NCBI RefSeq assembly: GCF_020382885.2
Contig: NC_058495.1
Span: 24,028,627 to 24,092,626, forward strand
Length of the DNA stretch: 64,000 nucleotides
Direction of reading: 5' to 3'
DNA from: Scatophagus argus
Taxonomy: Eukaryota > Chordata > Actinopteri > Scatophagidae
Under the pieces are notes generated by a model. The model saw only the letters and a list, made by a program, of their open reading frames with translations, was not told the origin of the DNA and ran no database searches. Of this stretch, positions 13,530 to 26,008 are shown in pieces; the first letter of the stretch is position 1; each line of letters opens with the position of its first letter. The position numbers and the translations under genes are program-made.

Positions 13530-13981
13530 TATATGTGTTCACCTGACATCTGATTTAAAGATCCCCTCTAGACATGTTTTAAGACATATAAAAAATTCTT
13601 CTCAATTGCACTGACTTCTTTGTCCCCATTTTTTATGTTTGGTTACTGAGGCCAGGAACAGTTTCCAAACCAGCCGTCATGCTCCAATGTACCCATCTTA
13701 AAATCTAAGACTCAGAGAAACCTTCTGCACTTGAATGTGAATTCAACATCAGTGAAGCTCAAACATCCAACGGAAGTAACAACATACAAAAGACAACTTG
13801 GAGTGGAGACTGACTTCAGGTCAGCTGTGGCTATGACTGGGGTATGGGGCTGAGGAATGCATTATGGGTCCTCACAAGTTTAGAAGCACAAATGTGTTGT
13901 GCAGAGCCTCAGACAAACAGAGGTTTTCCATATCAACTCGAAGTTGCGGACATTTTGGCTCCACTGTCCCACCTCCTGCCT

Positions 13982-14031
13982 GTTGCTATAGTAACTACTT
14001 GACTGTAGAATGCCCATGTTGCCATGGTGAT
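13982..14031. promoter_or_regulatory. Pair of RFX X-box-like motifs in the ip6k1 3' UTR region
   Basis: GTTGCTATAGTAAC (13982-13995) fits the X-box consensus GTHNYYATRRNAAC exactly. GTTGCCATGGTGAT (14018-14031) fits its left half and centre. They are 22 bases apart, between the ip6k1 stop and its likely poly(A) site. X-boxes bind RFX factors and are typical of cilium genes; the role here, if any, is unknown. Confidence 0.4.
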
Positions 14032-14202
14032 GTCCTGAAGAACCCTGTTCCATATTTACAGCCGAACCGTCTCCGTTCTTGAGAACACCGCGGCAAAACC
14101 TGCACTGACTGTACGACCTGAACTAACTCTCAACAAGCTGCGTGTGTGTGCATGTGGTAGTGTAGCACTTGTTTGTGTGTGTGTGTGGGTGTGTGTTCAG
14201 AG

Positions 14203-17200
14203 CTACGGCATGTTGTCGTCCCGCAGGCTCTCCAGGATCTGGACCAGGCTCTCCAGTCCAAACACGTATCCCCGGTCTGGCCCATCGTGCACCGCCGTGT
14301 CACCACGGAAACCCTTGAAGGTGGAGTGGGCGAAGTCGATCATACGTACGTCCACCAGAGGAGGCCGCTGGGGCTGGGGGGCAGGAGGAGCAGGGAAGGA
14401 AATTAAACTGGGAGCAAGGGAGGAGGAGTCTGGATGGGGGTGAGGCGAGGAGACAGGGGGGAGGGAGGAGTTGCAGTCTGACTTGGTGGGAGGGGCCTGC
14501 GGGGGAGGATGAGGGGAGGGGGAGGGCGGAGTTATCAGTCCAGATCCCAGAGAGGACAGTGACATCGGGTCTGGGTTGTGGCTCATGTCCGTATCACAGG
14601 GAGTGTCTGGGGCAAGAGGTGTGTGGAGCCCGGGGCCAAAGTGGGGCTCAGCAGGGGCCACGGGAGTCTTCTGTTGCATGGCTGCATGCTGCCCAGAGCT
14701 GAGGACTGAAGGGGCCTCAGGCTCCTGCAGAAACAAACAAACAAACAGTGATCAGTATGAACCTGACAAAAACAAAACATCAGAGGTCACTTTAAACTGC
14801 CAGCCGGTTTTAGAAAGATAACTTTTTCTTTTTTTTACCTTTAGAGAAAGTCTGAATATCTTTAAACCTGAAATACTTTCGGATTTTTTATTTTAGGACA
14901 GCAGAAAGCAGCTGTAAACACGCACAGAGGGAATTATGAGCACAATCTGCAGCTCCCCTCGGCTTTATGGAGTCATCCAGCTCAATGTTTAGCAGCAGGC
15001 AGCTTTTTATCGGAGGAAAAAAGCCCTGAACACACACTGAAGACTACCTGTTCAGCAGGCAGGCACAGCTAGAGACCAGCTGCTGAGCGCTGAACAGCAC
15101 TTTACGGCTGAAAGGCCAGATATTAGACCAAAAGCAGAGAAAAGAAAATATTGCACTTATATTCAGTAGGGGAACTTAAACTCTATAAAAATGCATGATG
15201 CTGTTTGCTAAAACAAACGTTCGCTCTACCAGTGTCGCCAAAAAAGTGAGTTATTGCAGACTCAAGGTCAAAGTTGCTGTCATGTGTCACAGAGCCGCTA
15301 TTTGATATTATAATTAGGGAGGGCTGATTTCATGAGAAAAACCTGCACTGTGAGAAAAACAAACAAAAATCTAAACCCCTCAGAGTGTCGGCTCACCTGT
15401 CCCTCATAGATGATGAGCAGCGAAGACGAGTAGAAGCGATAGGACGCCTGCCTCTCCAGCACCCCCTTCAGGCTGCGAAGCTTATTCAGGATCGGTTCAA
15501 AGAGGTCCAGCCTCAGACCCTTTCCGTTGTGCAAGTACTGGTAGAGGGCCTGGCGGAAGCCTTCAATCGACAAGCCGCGGCCGTAGTACTTGTTCCTGCA
15601 GAGGTAGTGACCGGTGTTCAGCTGGTACACCTGCACAGACGGGTGGGAGTTGTGCACATTCAAGATCAGAGTTTTTACACAGCTTCCTTGCTTCGCTGTG
15701 TAATACAGTATATCATGCTGCTGGTGCAGTCAGATTTTCAAAATAAAATTATTATCCTGAAGATAAATGACGTCATGGACTGACGCTGTGATGTACGAGC
15801 AGTGTCGGTGGTGGCTGTACCTGCATGCCACACACTCTGACTCCCAGCGTCGCTGAAGTGCTCTGCTCACATTTCTTCATCTGCCTGGCCGCCTTCTCCT
15901 CGGAGGCGTCGTCTCCGTGCTGCCTGGTGCCCATTTTCAGGTCCAGGATGCAGGGGTAAGAGAAGTGGTGAACCACGTTCTCCAGCAACAGGAACTCTGG
16001 TTAAAGTAGTGAAGTTAGGGAACAAATTCCTGTTTGACCAGCGAAGCGCACCTGATCTTTACTCAACCTGGAGATACAAGCAACAGCTTAAAAGGCTCTG
16101 TAAAACAACGAGAGGTTCAGTGGAGGAGGACACCATAACGTTCAGACCTTGTCATGATCATGAGCCTTTCATCCATATGTACATGCATGTTTGTAACGCT
16201 GTGTTGTTTGGGAGAAAGAAAATAGTTCCTACATGAAACTGCTCACAAGGTCTGTGGATTATCTTGACTAACCGGGTCATGACATCTTGCTGTTGAGTTT
16301 TTCTAAACATCAAGGTGCCTTCTAGTTCCACCATATTAGAGAGAGGGCAGACATCTCTACAGCAGCTATGTCCAAAGCTCAGCAACTCACGCCAAAAAAG
16401 TAAATACATGGTTCTAATTATACGTTCGATGTCATATGACCACTCTGCGTTACATGACATATTCATTTCACATGTAAAAGCACCAACTACTTTCTCTCTT
16501 TTCTGATGCTGCTGCTTTATGACTACAAGATTAAAGATGAAAAACCTCATCAAGCCCTGAACAAGAAAATCTCGTCAGCCTCAGAGATGACGACCGGACG
16601 CTGATAAATTCAATAATGTGAATGTAAGTGCACAGGGAAGCTTCTCTGACAGCAGCAGACGGACATCGGTGAGGACGGAGTGTGTGCAGCTGCAGTCTGC
16701 TCTCTTTGAGGCTGAGGATCAAAACACAAACTCTGACCTGATAACCTCAGACACCTCCCACCCGCCCCTTTGTTCCTCACACTCACATTTACATTCACTG
16801 CTTCTTACTGCACCCACACACCTCTAGACTTGTCACATAGTCGATTACTAAAACTGCCAGTGAGATGTTGTGGGCAGAAGCTGACTACTTGTGGACATTA
16901 TTTTAGTCAGTGTCACTGGTTTTGCAGCAGGAACATCAGTATTTGTATGTACATGTTTACATACACTATGTTCCTTCAGGTGTGTTGACGCAGCAGTCAC
17001 CTGCGCGTGATGCTGCATTCTTTATCACCATTTATCAGGTCAAGTTTATTTTCAAAATCTTACTTTTTTACAGAGTTTTGAAATGCATCCCAGTTACTTT
17101 TGAGAGATGCGAGAAAATGTCCACTTAGTCGCTTTTCAAGGTTGGCTGTGATTGGCTGAGGAAGGATACTGAAGAGTTTGCGGTCCTTGGATTCAGACCT

Positions 17201-20200
17201 CATGCGGCTGAGTTGCTGTTTGTGGCAGCGGAGGCTCCACGGGTTGTAACTGATCTTCTCGGAACTCAAACCACTGTTCCAGTCCAACATCTGGAAGGGA
17301 ACGTCTGAGTGGATCCTTGGATCAAGCCTGGGACTCTTCAGCTCTGCAAGACTGCAGGGAAGGAGAGAGAAGATAATTAATATTACAACTCTGTTCCAAC
17401 TCTTGTATTTACAGTGGATTTAAAGGGTCGCATTATTCTCACGAATTCGACTGCTGGACTGTCCTGTGAAGTCTGCTTTTATTTGCCCCAAACGGCCAAT
17501 GTACTGACTGTACAGATGCAATCCTGCAGCTTTTACCCACAGTGTCTTTGTGTGTCGGCTCAAACTCTGACTGATCTCAGAGCTCAACAGGAACTCCAGT
17601 TGTTTCTGTTATTTTCCACCAGTCTCTCTCTTTTTTCCCTCTTGAATCTGTACATTTACAATGCAAACCCATAAAAGCCTTGAGATAAGTGCAAACTGTT
17701 CGCATTTTAACCTTGCGCCGTCACATCTGAGTCTGTCTGAGTCCACTCATCTTTCTATTGACTTTGTATCCAACTGTGCTGTATCTAAAATTGACTCTGT
17801 GTTCTGTCTGAACACAGCTGAAACCATAAACAAAACAAAGAGTCTACAGTCATGCTAGCAGTTCTGTGAGGTTGCATGTAGGCACGGCGGAGCTTTGAGC
17901 CAAATGCTACTGTCAGCATGCTAAAATGTTCACAGTGACAGTGCTAACATGCTTTTGCTTTATTTGGCATGTTAATCGTTTGCCAGTCACTGCTAAACTA
18001 AACTTTAAGTACAGCTGGGGCTAGTCACAAAGCCAAGTATTGGACCAATTATAATTTTGATCTGCTGCTGACGCTAAAGGAAAGGTCAGAGGATCTCATC
18101 CCAAATAACCACCAGTTTCCCAGAGCCCGATGTGACGTTTTCACATGACCAAAACCATCTGTGGGTTTATGAACCCACAGATATTCAGCGCAGTGATATA
18201 AAACAGAGAAAATCAGCAAATCCTCGCAGTGGAGAAGCTGGTACTGAAGAACTATTGGAATATGCAGGATATCGGAATCAATAGTTGTTCACTGATTTTC
18301 CGTCAACCAACTAATAAGTTAACTGACTGTTTCGCAGCTGGCTTATTTTTTGGAGATCTTTTCCTTTAACACAATCTTACTTATCGGAGGTGTCGTTGTC
18401 GTGCGACTCTCTCCTGTCGGGCCGCTCCTCCTTGTGTTCGGAGGAGGAGGAGGAGCGATGGAGGCTACGCCTGGAGTGTTTCCTCCTCGGCTGCTCCCTC
18501 TCTGGGGGGTCACGCTCCTCGTGCTCTGCGGTCCCCCCCTCCATGTTGCTCTCCACGTAGGGGTAAGCCACCAGGTTTATGTAGCCGTCAGAGTCGCCTT
18601 CGAAACAAACCAGCACCACACCTGAAGGGGCGGAGTAAAATACAGACAGGATGGTTAGAAATAGCAGACATATTTATTATGAAATCAGGACAGAAACACA
18701 GAGAAATATAATCCATCTTCTAAGATACCTTACATAATGTTTGCCTCTGGAGCTTAGAAACAGCAGAATTTAGAAAAGTGAAAGTGTTACTTGTCACAGT
18801 TTACTTGTCTCAGTACTATTAAAATCAAACAATTATCTCACTTGTTTCATTAAATGACCGTGACTCAAAAAGTTCTCCACTGGGTAAAATCTTTCACATT
18901 TACTCTTATAATGCAGTAGCTTCATACAGATATGGACAAATTAAAGGAAAGCCGACTGGAGTCTAGTTTCTGATATGACAAAGCCTCCATTCACAGGGCT
19001 GACTGAATGGTTTGATGACTGTGAAAATGATGCGGATCATATGCTTTGGCCTAAAGAGTCCAGAAATCCCCCAGATCCCAACCCGGCGGAGCACTTATGG
19101 AATTTGAACTGACGTGTAAGACTGCACTCTCCAGCACCATCATCAAAACACCAAGTATCTGTTGGAAGCCGTGGTGGAACAGCAACTTGCTAACACACGC
19201 TTACAGCTAGATATTACCGCCATTCGTCATCCATCTGTCAGGATATTGGAAAGGTTCTGGAAATGCAATTGAGGAACTGTTTAAAGATTAATACTCAGAT
19301 AGGAATGTCTGACAATGTTTACTTTAAACATTAAACTGTTATTTTTAGCTCTATGAACAGGGAGACACTTAACATCCTCCCTGGTTCTCCAAATGTAATT
19401 CTGTAGTCACTTTGCTCACTGGTGGGAAATCAACTCATAAGTCCAAACTGGAAAACTTTTTTTTTTACCTCCACACCAACAACACAAGAAGAAAGTGAAT
19501 CTGATTATGTCCAACACTTTCTGGATGAAACAACCTTGACAGATTCAGAAAGTCGTCCATGGACAGCTGTCTGTCTGTCTGTCTGCTGTTATTTAATCAG
19601 CAGGACAATGGTAGTGGGCAGAGATCCAGGGCTAAATTTAGACTCCTTATGGGCTACTGTTGTCATGGCACTGGAACCCACAACACCAGCAGGGTGGACT
19701 GGTGGGAGTACAGACATACTGCAGGTCAGTGTACTGGGAACATGTTCACCAGGTGTCATGCAAAGTAGCTCAGTGCCAGAGAGAATGAAGAGGCTGAAAG
19801 CGGGATGTAGATTAAGTAATCACAATATTTTAATATAAATAAATGTCACATCAGGTTTTATTCCTGACATTAAATAATTTGTTGTTGGGTCCATTAAATG
19901 TCAAGGAAGAGTGATTTAATTAATCGGTTATTTCCCAGAGTTCAAAATAATCAGCAAAAGAAGATGCATGTTAATGTGTGCATCCACCTACTGCTGCTAT
20001 GTGAATATTAAAGGTTGGTTCATTTAGATAAACAAAGTGCATTTACATAATGTCACTCAAATAGAAACTTGTAGAAAATTCAAGTGCAATAAATACAATT
20101 ACAAAAAGTTTCTTAAATAGTGACCTTCTTCAACAATAGTGCTGGTTCTTTGGTGTTGGTATTTGAAATCTGAGGCCTGCAGGCTGTCAAAGGAGCGTCA

Positions 20201-22626
20201 AAAGATCACCTGTCAGAAATCACGTTTCTTATGTGCATCCTGCCAGAGTTTTCCTGTGTGAGTCCACAACATGCTCAAACCCTGTTCAGTATCAGACCCA
20301 GCGCATTTCTCGTATAACTTTCCTGCCAAACCTTGCTGGCGGCAGACATTTTTACTTCAAAGAGATGAAACAAATTCATCATAACAATGACTGCCTTCCA
20401 CTGAAGTGTTTCAGCGTCAGGACCCTGGTGTTTTGTTTGCTGGCTCAGAGTTGCGGCTTAGGAGCACACCTAAATGGAACAGAGCCAGCATTAATGTTAT
20501 TAGTCACACCATCAAAATCTCTCTTCATCTCCCAACCTCCTTTCTTTCCTACCCACCCACCACCGACATTGTCTCCTCTCTTACGTAGTTTGCTAAAATG
20601 ATAAATAGGTCGCATACGGGTAAGAGAGAATGAGGTGCGTGTGTGTGTGTGTGTTCGCTGGCTGTCATAGTGTGTTTGGGTTTGTTACTACAGCAAAAGC
20701 AAGTGGAAGCAGCCACAGTATGTGCCTGGTGATGAAGAGCAGAGCAGCCAAACCGCTTCACTGCCAGTAAACATCCGTTCTTCTGTCTTTCCCTTCTGTC
20801 TGTCCGCCTCTCTGTCTGTCACCGGACCCAGAAGGGTGAAGATTATTTAGAGTAGTGTTTAAAATATGAGGCAACCAGAGGGGGGCTGAGCTCCTCTAAA
20901 AGAGACCTGAGCTCCTTTCAAACGAAAATTCAAGTCTCAAGGCGTCAAAAAAACACACATAAAAACAAACAAACAAAAAAAAGATTAATTATTACATATT
21001 AAATTATAGCACCTCTAAAACTTATGGTGAACTTCAATGTGGGACAGACTCATAGCAGGGCATTAAAAACTGAATAAAATTAAAAACACCAAATAACTAG
21101 AATCATCGCCTCACATTAGTATAGTATACATTGCAGTTTACCGCCACGTGTCTCCAGACTCATATAATATGCGCACCTGAAGCTCAGGATCATCAAACCC
21201 AACGAGCTTGTGGCGGACTACAGCGCAGCAAATATGGATGCTGCTGCAAAGAAGCTACAGGTTCTGGTTATGGTTTAAGTCACACTGACCTTTGACTACC
21301 AAAATTGAATCAGTTCTTTTGGTTCAAATGGACGTGTGTGTGTGCCAAATTTCAAGAAATTCCCTTAAGGCGCTCCTGATTTATGGTATTGGACAGGAAA
21401 CCTGAAAACATAACACTTCCAGCCACGGCTATCGCTAAGGCAAAGACATAAAAATAAAATCAAGTAAAAATCCAGCGTCTCCTAAGTGGCATGGCTTTTA
21501 AATGTGTCTGTGGCTCTTTGAACTGGTCTTTATCTTCTATCAATAACATAATTGATGGAGACGTAGCAGCGTATGTTTTTATGTATTTTGCCTGTGGGCT
21601 GCATTCATATTGTATTGTTTTGTATGCATGCGTAAGTGTGTCTGTGTGTGTGCGTGTGTCTGTGTACGTGTGTGTATCGTATCAGATTTATCTACAGTGA
21701 ACTCATCTGTAATCTGATGTTGCGGCTGAAAGGAAACACTGAGAATTTGTGTTCGCAATGTAAAGTAGCAACAAGTTCAGGCTTCAAGTAAGTTTTGTTT
21801 ATCTACTGTCACAGAAACCACTAACTGTTCCAGCTATGACCAACTGAGTCAGCTGTAAAACCTTAAGAACACATGTTGTGCAAATGAGTTAGCAAAGGAG
21901 CAGAAACATCTAAAATGGACTGCTTAAAATCAATGGAAGTGGTAGTAGTTTCAGTGCAAAACAGACCAAAGCAACTGAGAGGAAAGACTACCACCCCCCA
22001 CCCCCCACAACCGCCCACCCATACCCCCGAAAGGCCTCTTATGGAGTCACGTGCAGCTGCAGGTCCAACATATTCGTCCTTTTCTCTGCAGTGAAATACA
22101 GTGGAACAATTCCAAGACAGGATACAATCAGGTGGAACTGCAGCCCATCTGATACTGGACACAAAGGGTTGGTAGAGGCTGGGACAGGGACCAACAAATC
22201 CACCTATGCACCCATGGCTACACTCATACTAAACACCAGTGAGCTGTGGCTGACCTTTATACTCCGGAGTGAACTCCTTCATTTCTGGAGGCAGAGACTC
22301 GTAAAAGCGCTGCTCTCTGCTGATCAGAGGCTTACACACCGTGTGGTCATCGTAACGCATCATACTGGTGTGACCCCCCACCTGCAGAAACAGACGCACC
22401 CATTAAAACGGTCAACAAAAAAGGAAGTGTTTGTTCCAGATAAGAATAGAAAGATTCACATCATCACCAAGAAGCTCTAAATTCACTCAGACAGGCTGTT
22501 CCTACCCACCTGGTGTATGAAGGGCTCCAGTGGAACGCCTCCAGCTCGTGGTCGAAGTGAAGCCCCTCCCCCTGGCCCCGCCCCCTGTAGCTTGCTGTCC
22601 ATGTTGTTGGTGTGAGGGAGGCACAT
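14203..22626 (-). CDS. ip6k1: Inositol hexakisphosphate kinase 1, complete coding region, 7 coding exons, 532 aa
   Basis: Exons in coding order: 22626-22510, 22381-22255, 18621-18381, 17351-17170, 15996-15821, 15630-15397, 14724-14203. Phases agree throughout and give 532 residues (human IP6K1 is 441). The enzyme phosphorylates InsP6 to the pyrophosphate 5-InsP7 using ATP. Visible hallmarks are [19 protein letters not shown], the basic segment [17 protein letters not shown], the inositol-binding PxxxDxKxG motif ([16 protein letters not shown]), the family SLL motif ([10 protein letters not shown]) and the catalytic IDF motif ([16 protein letters not shown]). The paralogue IP6K2 was excluded because LVAYPYVES and [19 protein letters not shown] are IP6K1-type. 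The start at 22626 (ATG TGC) matches the family Met-Cys start. The extra length is a proline/serine-rich insertion in the last exon, between the SLL block and the IDF motif. The gene is head-to-head with ccdc66. Confidence 0.95.
17862..18110 (+). repeat. Teleost interspersed repeat in ip6k1 intron
   Basis: 'gagctttgagccaaatgctac', 'agcatgctaaaatgttcacag', 'gctaacatgc', 'agtacagctggggctag' and 'gctaaaggaaaggtcagagg' follow, in order, a repeat abundant in percomorph introns. A second, partial copy sits at about 25270-25480 ('gtgaacattttagcatgatgttagcat'), and a tail-only copy at 8495-8600. Family recall plus within-window similarity; no ORF. Confidence 0.5.
18970..19280 (+). mobile_element. Tc1/mariner-type transposase relic in ip6k1 intron
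   Basis: One frame reads [16 protein letters not shown], then [14 protein letters not shown] followed by a stop. The PD.NP.EHLW phrase is the hallmark around the last catalytic acidic residue of Tc1-like DD34E transposases, and the flanking words fit a dispersed fish element. No upstream transposase domain, start or inverted repeats were found, and the frame is broken. It lies antisense to ip6k1. Confidence 0.7.
21270..21465 (+). repeat. Teleost interspersed repeat copy in ip6k1 intron
   Basis: 'cactgacctttgactaccaaaatt', 'gccaaatttcaagaaattccctt', 'aaggcgctcctga' and 'cttccagccacggctatcgc...gcaaagacataaaa' closely follow a known-looking fish repeat whose 3' part reads 'cctccggccacggctgtcgc..gcggaggcataaaa'. 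Non-coding. CpG sites are partly decayed. Confidence 0.55.
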
Positions 22627-23106
22627 GGCTCCTGGCGAACGCGCCGCGCCTCCTCCTGCAGAGGAGACACACCCCGTCAGAACATTGGACAACACATTTA
22701 ATTGAGGCCACAACTGGCAGTCGCAGGCTTCCTTGATCCTACTATCAGTGTGTACCTTAAGCTCCCAGTTGGTGCTGCTGTCCTACTCTAATTTCATAGC
22801 CTAATTTCATCACATATTAGAGCTATGTTATGAATTACAGCCAGAAAACTGTGTTATGAAATTAACAGCAACGTGGCTAATCAAGAGCAGTGTCTATTGG
22901 CCTAAAACACATCGAACTTTGAATCTGGGTGTTCTGTTTGTAACGTACTGACTGTGGAATGAGTTACATTTTTACTGGTCTGATCTAATGGAACTGATCA
23001 AGAGGATTACAAATATTCCTTTGATTCTAATTATCAGTTAAAGGAAATGATGTACAACCTTCCTCCCTTCATGTTCACATGTTGTCCTGTAATGTCCTAG
23101 TCTTAC

Positions 23107-23354
23107 CCTGGGCATGGGCTCTGGTGTGCAGTGACGGGGAGGGGGGGGCACAGGGCACCACGGGCTGCTGGGAGCGCACGCCGGCCCCGGGGGGAGGCGG
23201 CGCCAGACCGAAAAACCACCTCGCAAAGCCTTCAATCAGAGTGCTCCAATCCACCGCCGGCAGCACAGAGACCCAATCAGGACAGGGGGTGGGGGGGCAG
23301 AGCTGGCTGGACGGCAGCAGAAGCAGGGTGTCAGCTAGGCAGGGTCACCACTTT
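23107..23354 (-). other. Probable ip6k1 5' exon 2 (non-coding or AUG-less coding)
   Basis: On the minus strand this block has a strong acceptor (tttttctctctgtgcag/AAAGTGG) and a strong donor (CCCAGG/gtaagac). It is GC-rich, unlike the AT-rich flanks. It would splice to the exon that contains the ip6k1 ATG (acceptor at 22655). From a stop codon near its start, one frame stays open to the donor and joins in phase with the ip6k1 reading frame, but I find no ATG in it. The simplest reading is a 5' UTR exon. Confidence 0.6.
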
Positions 23355-25979
23355 CTGCACAGAGAGAAAAAGACATCATTTTAAGCTTGGCTGCTAGATT
23401 TTGGACCACTTACAATGAAGTCACCGCTCTACAAAACCAAAACTATGAGCTGTAAGAGGCTAAAACACTCCACACAGCTGAGGGGAAATGAAGTGGGCGG
23501 GTTTGTCACTATGAGACACTCATATTACATTACACACAGTCATTAGATCCACTGTCGATACACACTAATGAGACCCGTCATTTTGAAATTTATATTTAAA
23601 AATAAAGGTTGGGAAACAACTTGTACATGTTGAGTTTTTCTCAACAGCTGTGATTTAATTTAAATTCTGTGGGATCCTTGACACATTGCCTTCAAAATAT
23701 TTCCTACTACACACACATACAGTGGATTGAAACAAGGGAAAGCATCCATAAGTAGCAAGTATCAAGCAATTCAAGTAGGTGATTTAAAAAAAAGAGCCAT
23801 GTTTACAGATATAGCTGAGGATTTGTTGAAGCACTCAAAAGATGTCATCCGAGCTCTCTGTTGATTAATTGAAACTGTTTTGAATTTCAAAACATCATCA
23901 GTAATCTGAGGATATTTTGTGATTCAGGACTTCTCCGATAAGCAGTCAGCAGACACTTTCACAAATACAATGAGCAACAGAATAACAGAATGAAATCAAA
24001 GCCTATTTGTTGCTGAGTAACATTTGAAATAAGAAGAAAAAAAAACACAATTAGAAATGATTAGCATTTGAAACAATGACACCAGAGATGATAAAAATGG
24101 AGCACAAGAGCACATTTTTTTCTGTTTTCAATTACCACATCACAAACATCTAAAGGCAGCACACAAATGTCACAGAGCTTGTTTCCAAAAGCATGTAAAT
24201 TTATTTCAGTGAACATGTAAATTTTTATCTGAGGTTAATCATTCAAATTACGCAAGAGATGATGGTCTGGTTTAATGCTTCGTCCATTTTCTAGCTAATT
24301 TTCTCTTTTGTTGTTGTCATGTGTAAGCAGGATGAGAAGCATGATTACAATGTAAACTAGGGCAGGTCTGCAGTAAAATTCAATTTTACACATCATTACT
24401 GTGAAAACACTGTTTACTGTCTACAATCCAAAAGACAGAGGATAAATTATCTCACATAGCTGAGACATGCTTAAAAACAAGACCTTTAAAAAATATGTAT
24501 ATCAATATATATGTATATCAAACAAAAGTTAACTATCAGTCAGTAAATGTCTTTTGGTGTGTCTTTATCCCTGAGGATAAAAACAGTGACTGACTGCTTT
24601 TTCAACAGAATCTCAATTCTCTTTTTGTTTATTTCTGTGCTACATGAGCTGCTTAAATGACGAGCTGCAGGCACAAACCGCTTACGGAAAACCTTGAAAA
24701 CCTCAAACTTCCAACATGTCATCAAGGTAAGAAAAGCCTTTAACTACACTGTTTCTGATGTACAAAAACAGACTCACAGTGGGCCCAATTCACCAGCGCT
24801 CACAGCACGGTGCACATATTTAGCCACAATGGAAATTCAACATCAAACTGTCTCAGCTCAAGTCACGATCTGAGCTTGACCAAGCATGAGCCCCAGATGC
24901 AGGCTGGAGCGCACAAACAAGCTCACACATGCACACACAAACACACACATAGTAAACAGTGTTTCCCATGAGCAATACATTCTAAAGTTAGCAGCAAACA
25001 GTAAACATTAAGTCCCATCTGTTCTGTTTTGGAATTTTGAACAGTTGGTATTTCATTGCAAGAAAAAAAAAATATTTGGAACTCGAAATCTATCACTGAC
25101 TTTTAATCATTTTTGCTGTAATGTATCAAATGTTATCAAAAAACAATTTATTCTAGATCAAAACGGAACAGAACTGTGAAATTTAGTACACAATCATGGT
25201 CCCCTGAGGATGGCTTGCAAAACCATGCAAAAACAAAATCTACCTCCATCTTTCCATCTTAAAGAAGTTCCCATCAGGTTGAATATTGTACTTAGTGCTA
25301 ATTAGCAAACCCTGGCTTGCTAACACACTAAATTAAGAAAGTGTAACACAACAAACATTATGTTTGTTGAACATCACTATGTAAGCAGTATCATTGTGAA
25401 CATTTTAGCATGATGTTAGCATATAGCTTAAATAACAGCTGTGTCCAAGTACAGCCTGATGGAGCCTCGAGCGTGGCTGTACACTCTGGTTCGTTTCTGT
25501 TCTTTCCACATGTGAGGTTGATGGCTGTGCTGGTGGAGTTAATCAGTGCACTGATTCACAGGTCTGAACTTGATAGGATGCATTTTCAGCACAGTGTTGA
25601 GCACTGAAACTCCTAATAATCAACTAAAATCAACCAGTTTTCATAATGTAATTGTGTATGTGCCCACACCCATTAAAGTGTTGACTGGATGATAAAAAAA
25701 AACAACATAGTTTGACTGAACAATAGTTCAATTTTAGGCCTGGTTCAGATTGAAACGTTTTGGGTCAGACAGAGGTAGGCATCTGGGGTACTCAGTGAAC
25801 ACATGGTGTAAAGCAACCCTCTGCATGGTGGTCCTGCCTCTGTTAGTGGATCTATAAGTGTCTCCAATGAATTCCTGGCACAAAGACAACAGGTGTGTGT
25901 TTCTAGCAGACAGCGTCCTGTGTGCATTGTGATGCAGAGGGCTGGGAATAGGCTGGTAGAGGTCAAAGTCAAGGACGAC

Positions 25980-26008
25980 TCCTCCTCCTCCTCCTCCTCC
26001 TCCTCCTT
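25980..26008. repeat. (CTC)n trinucleotide microsatellite
   Basis: About nine CTC units within the large ip6k1 intron, followed by a pyrimidine-rich segment to about 26090. Confidence 0.85.

Noticed and set aside
15385..15783. 132-codon plus-strand open stretch
   Set aside because: It is the antisense shadow of an ip6k1 exon (15397-15630), whose minus-strand frame matches the kinase family.
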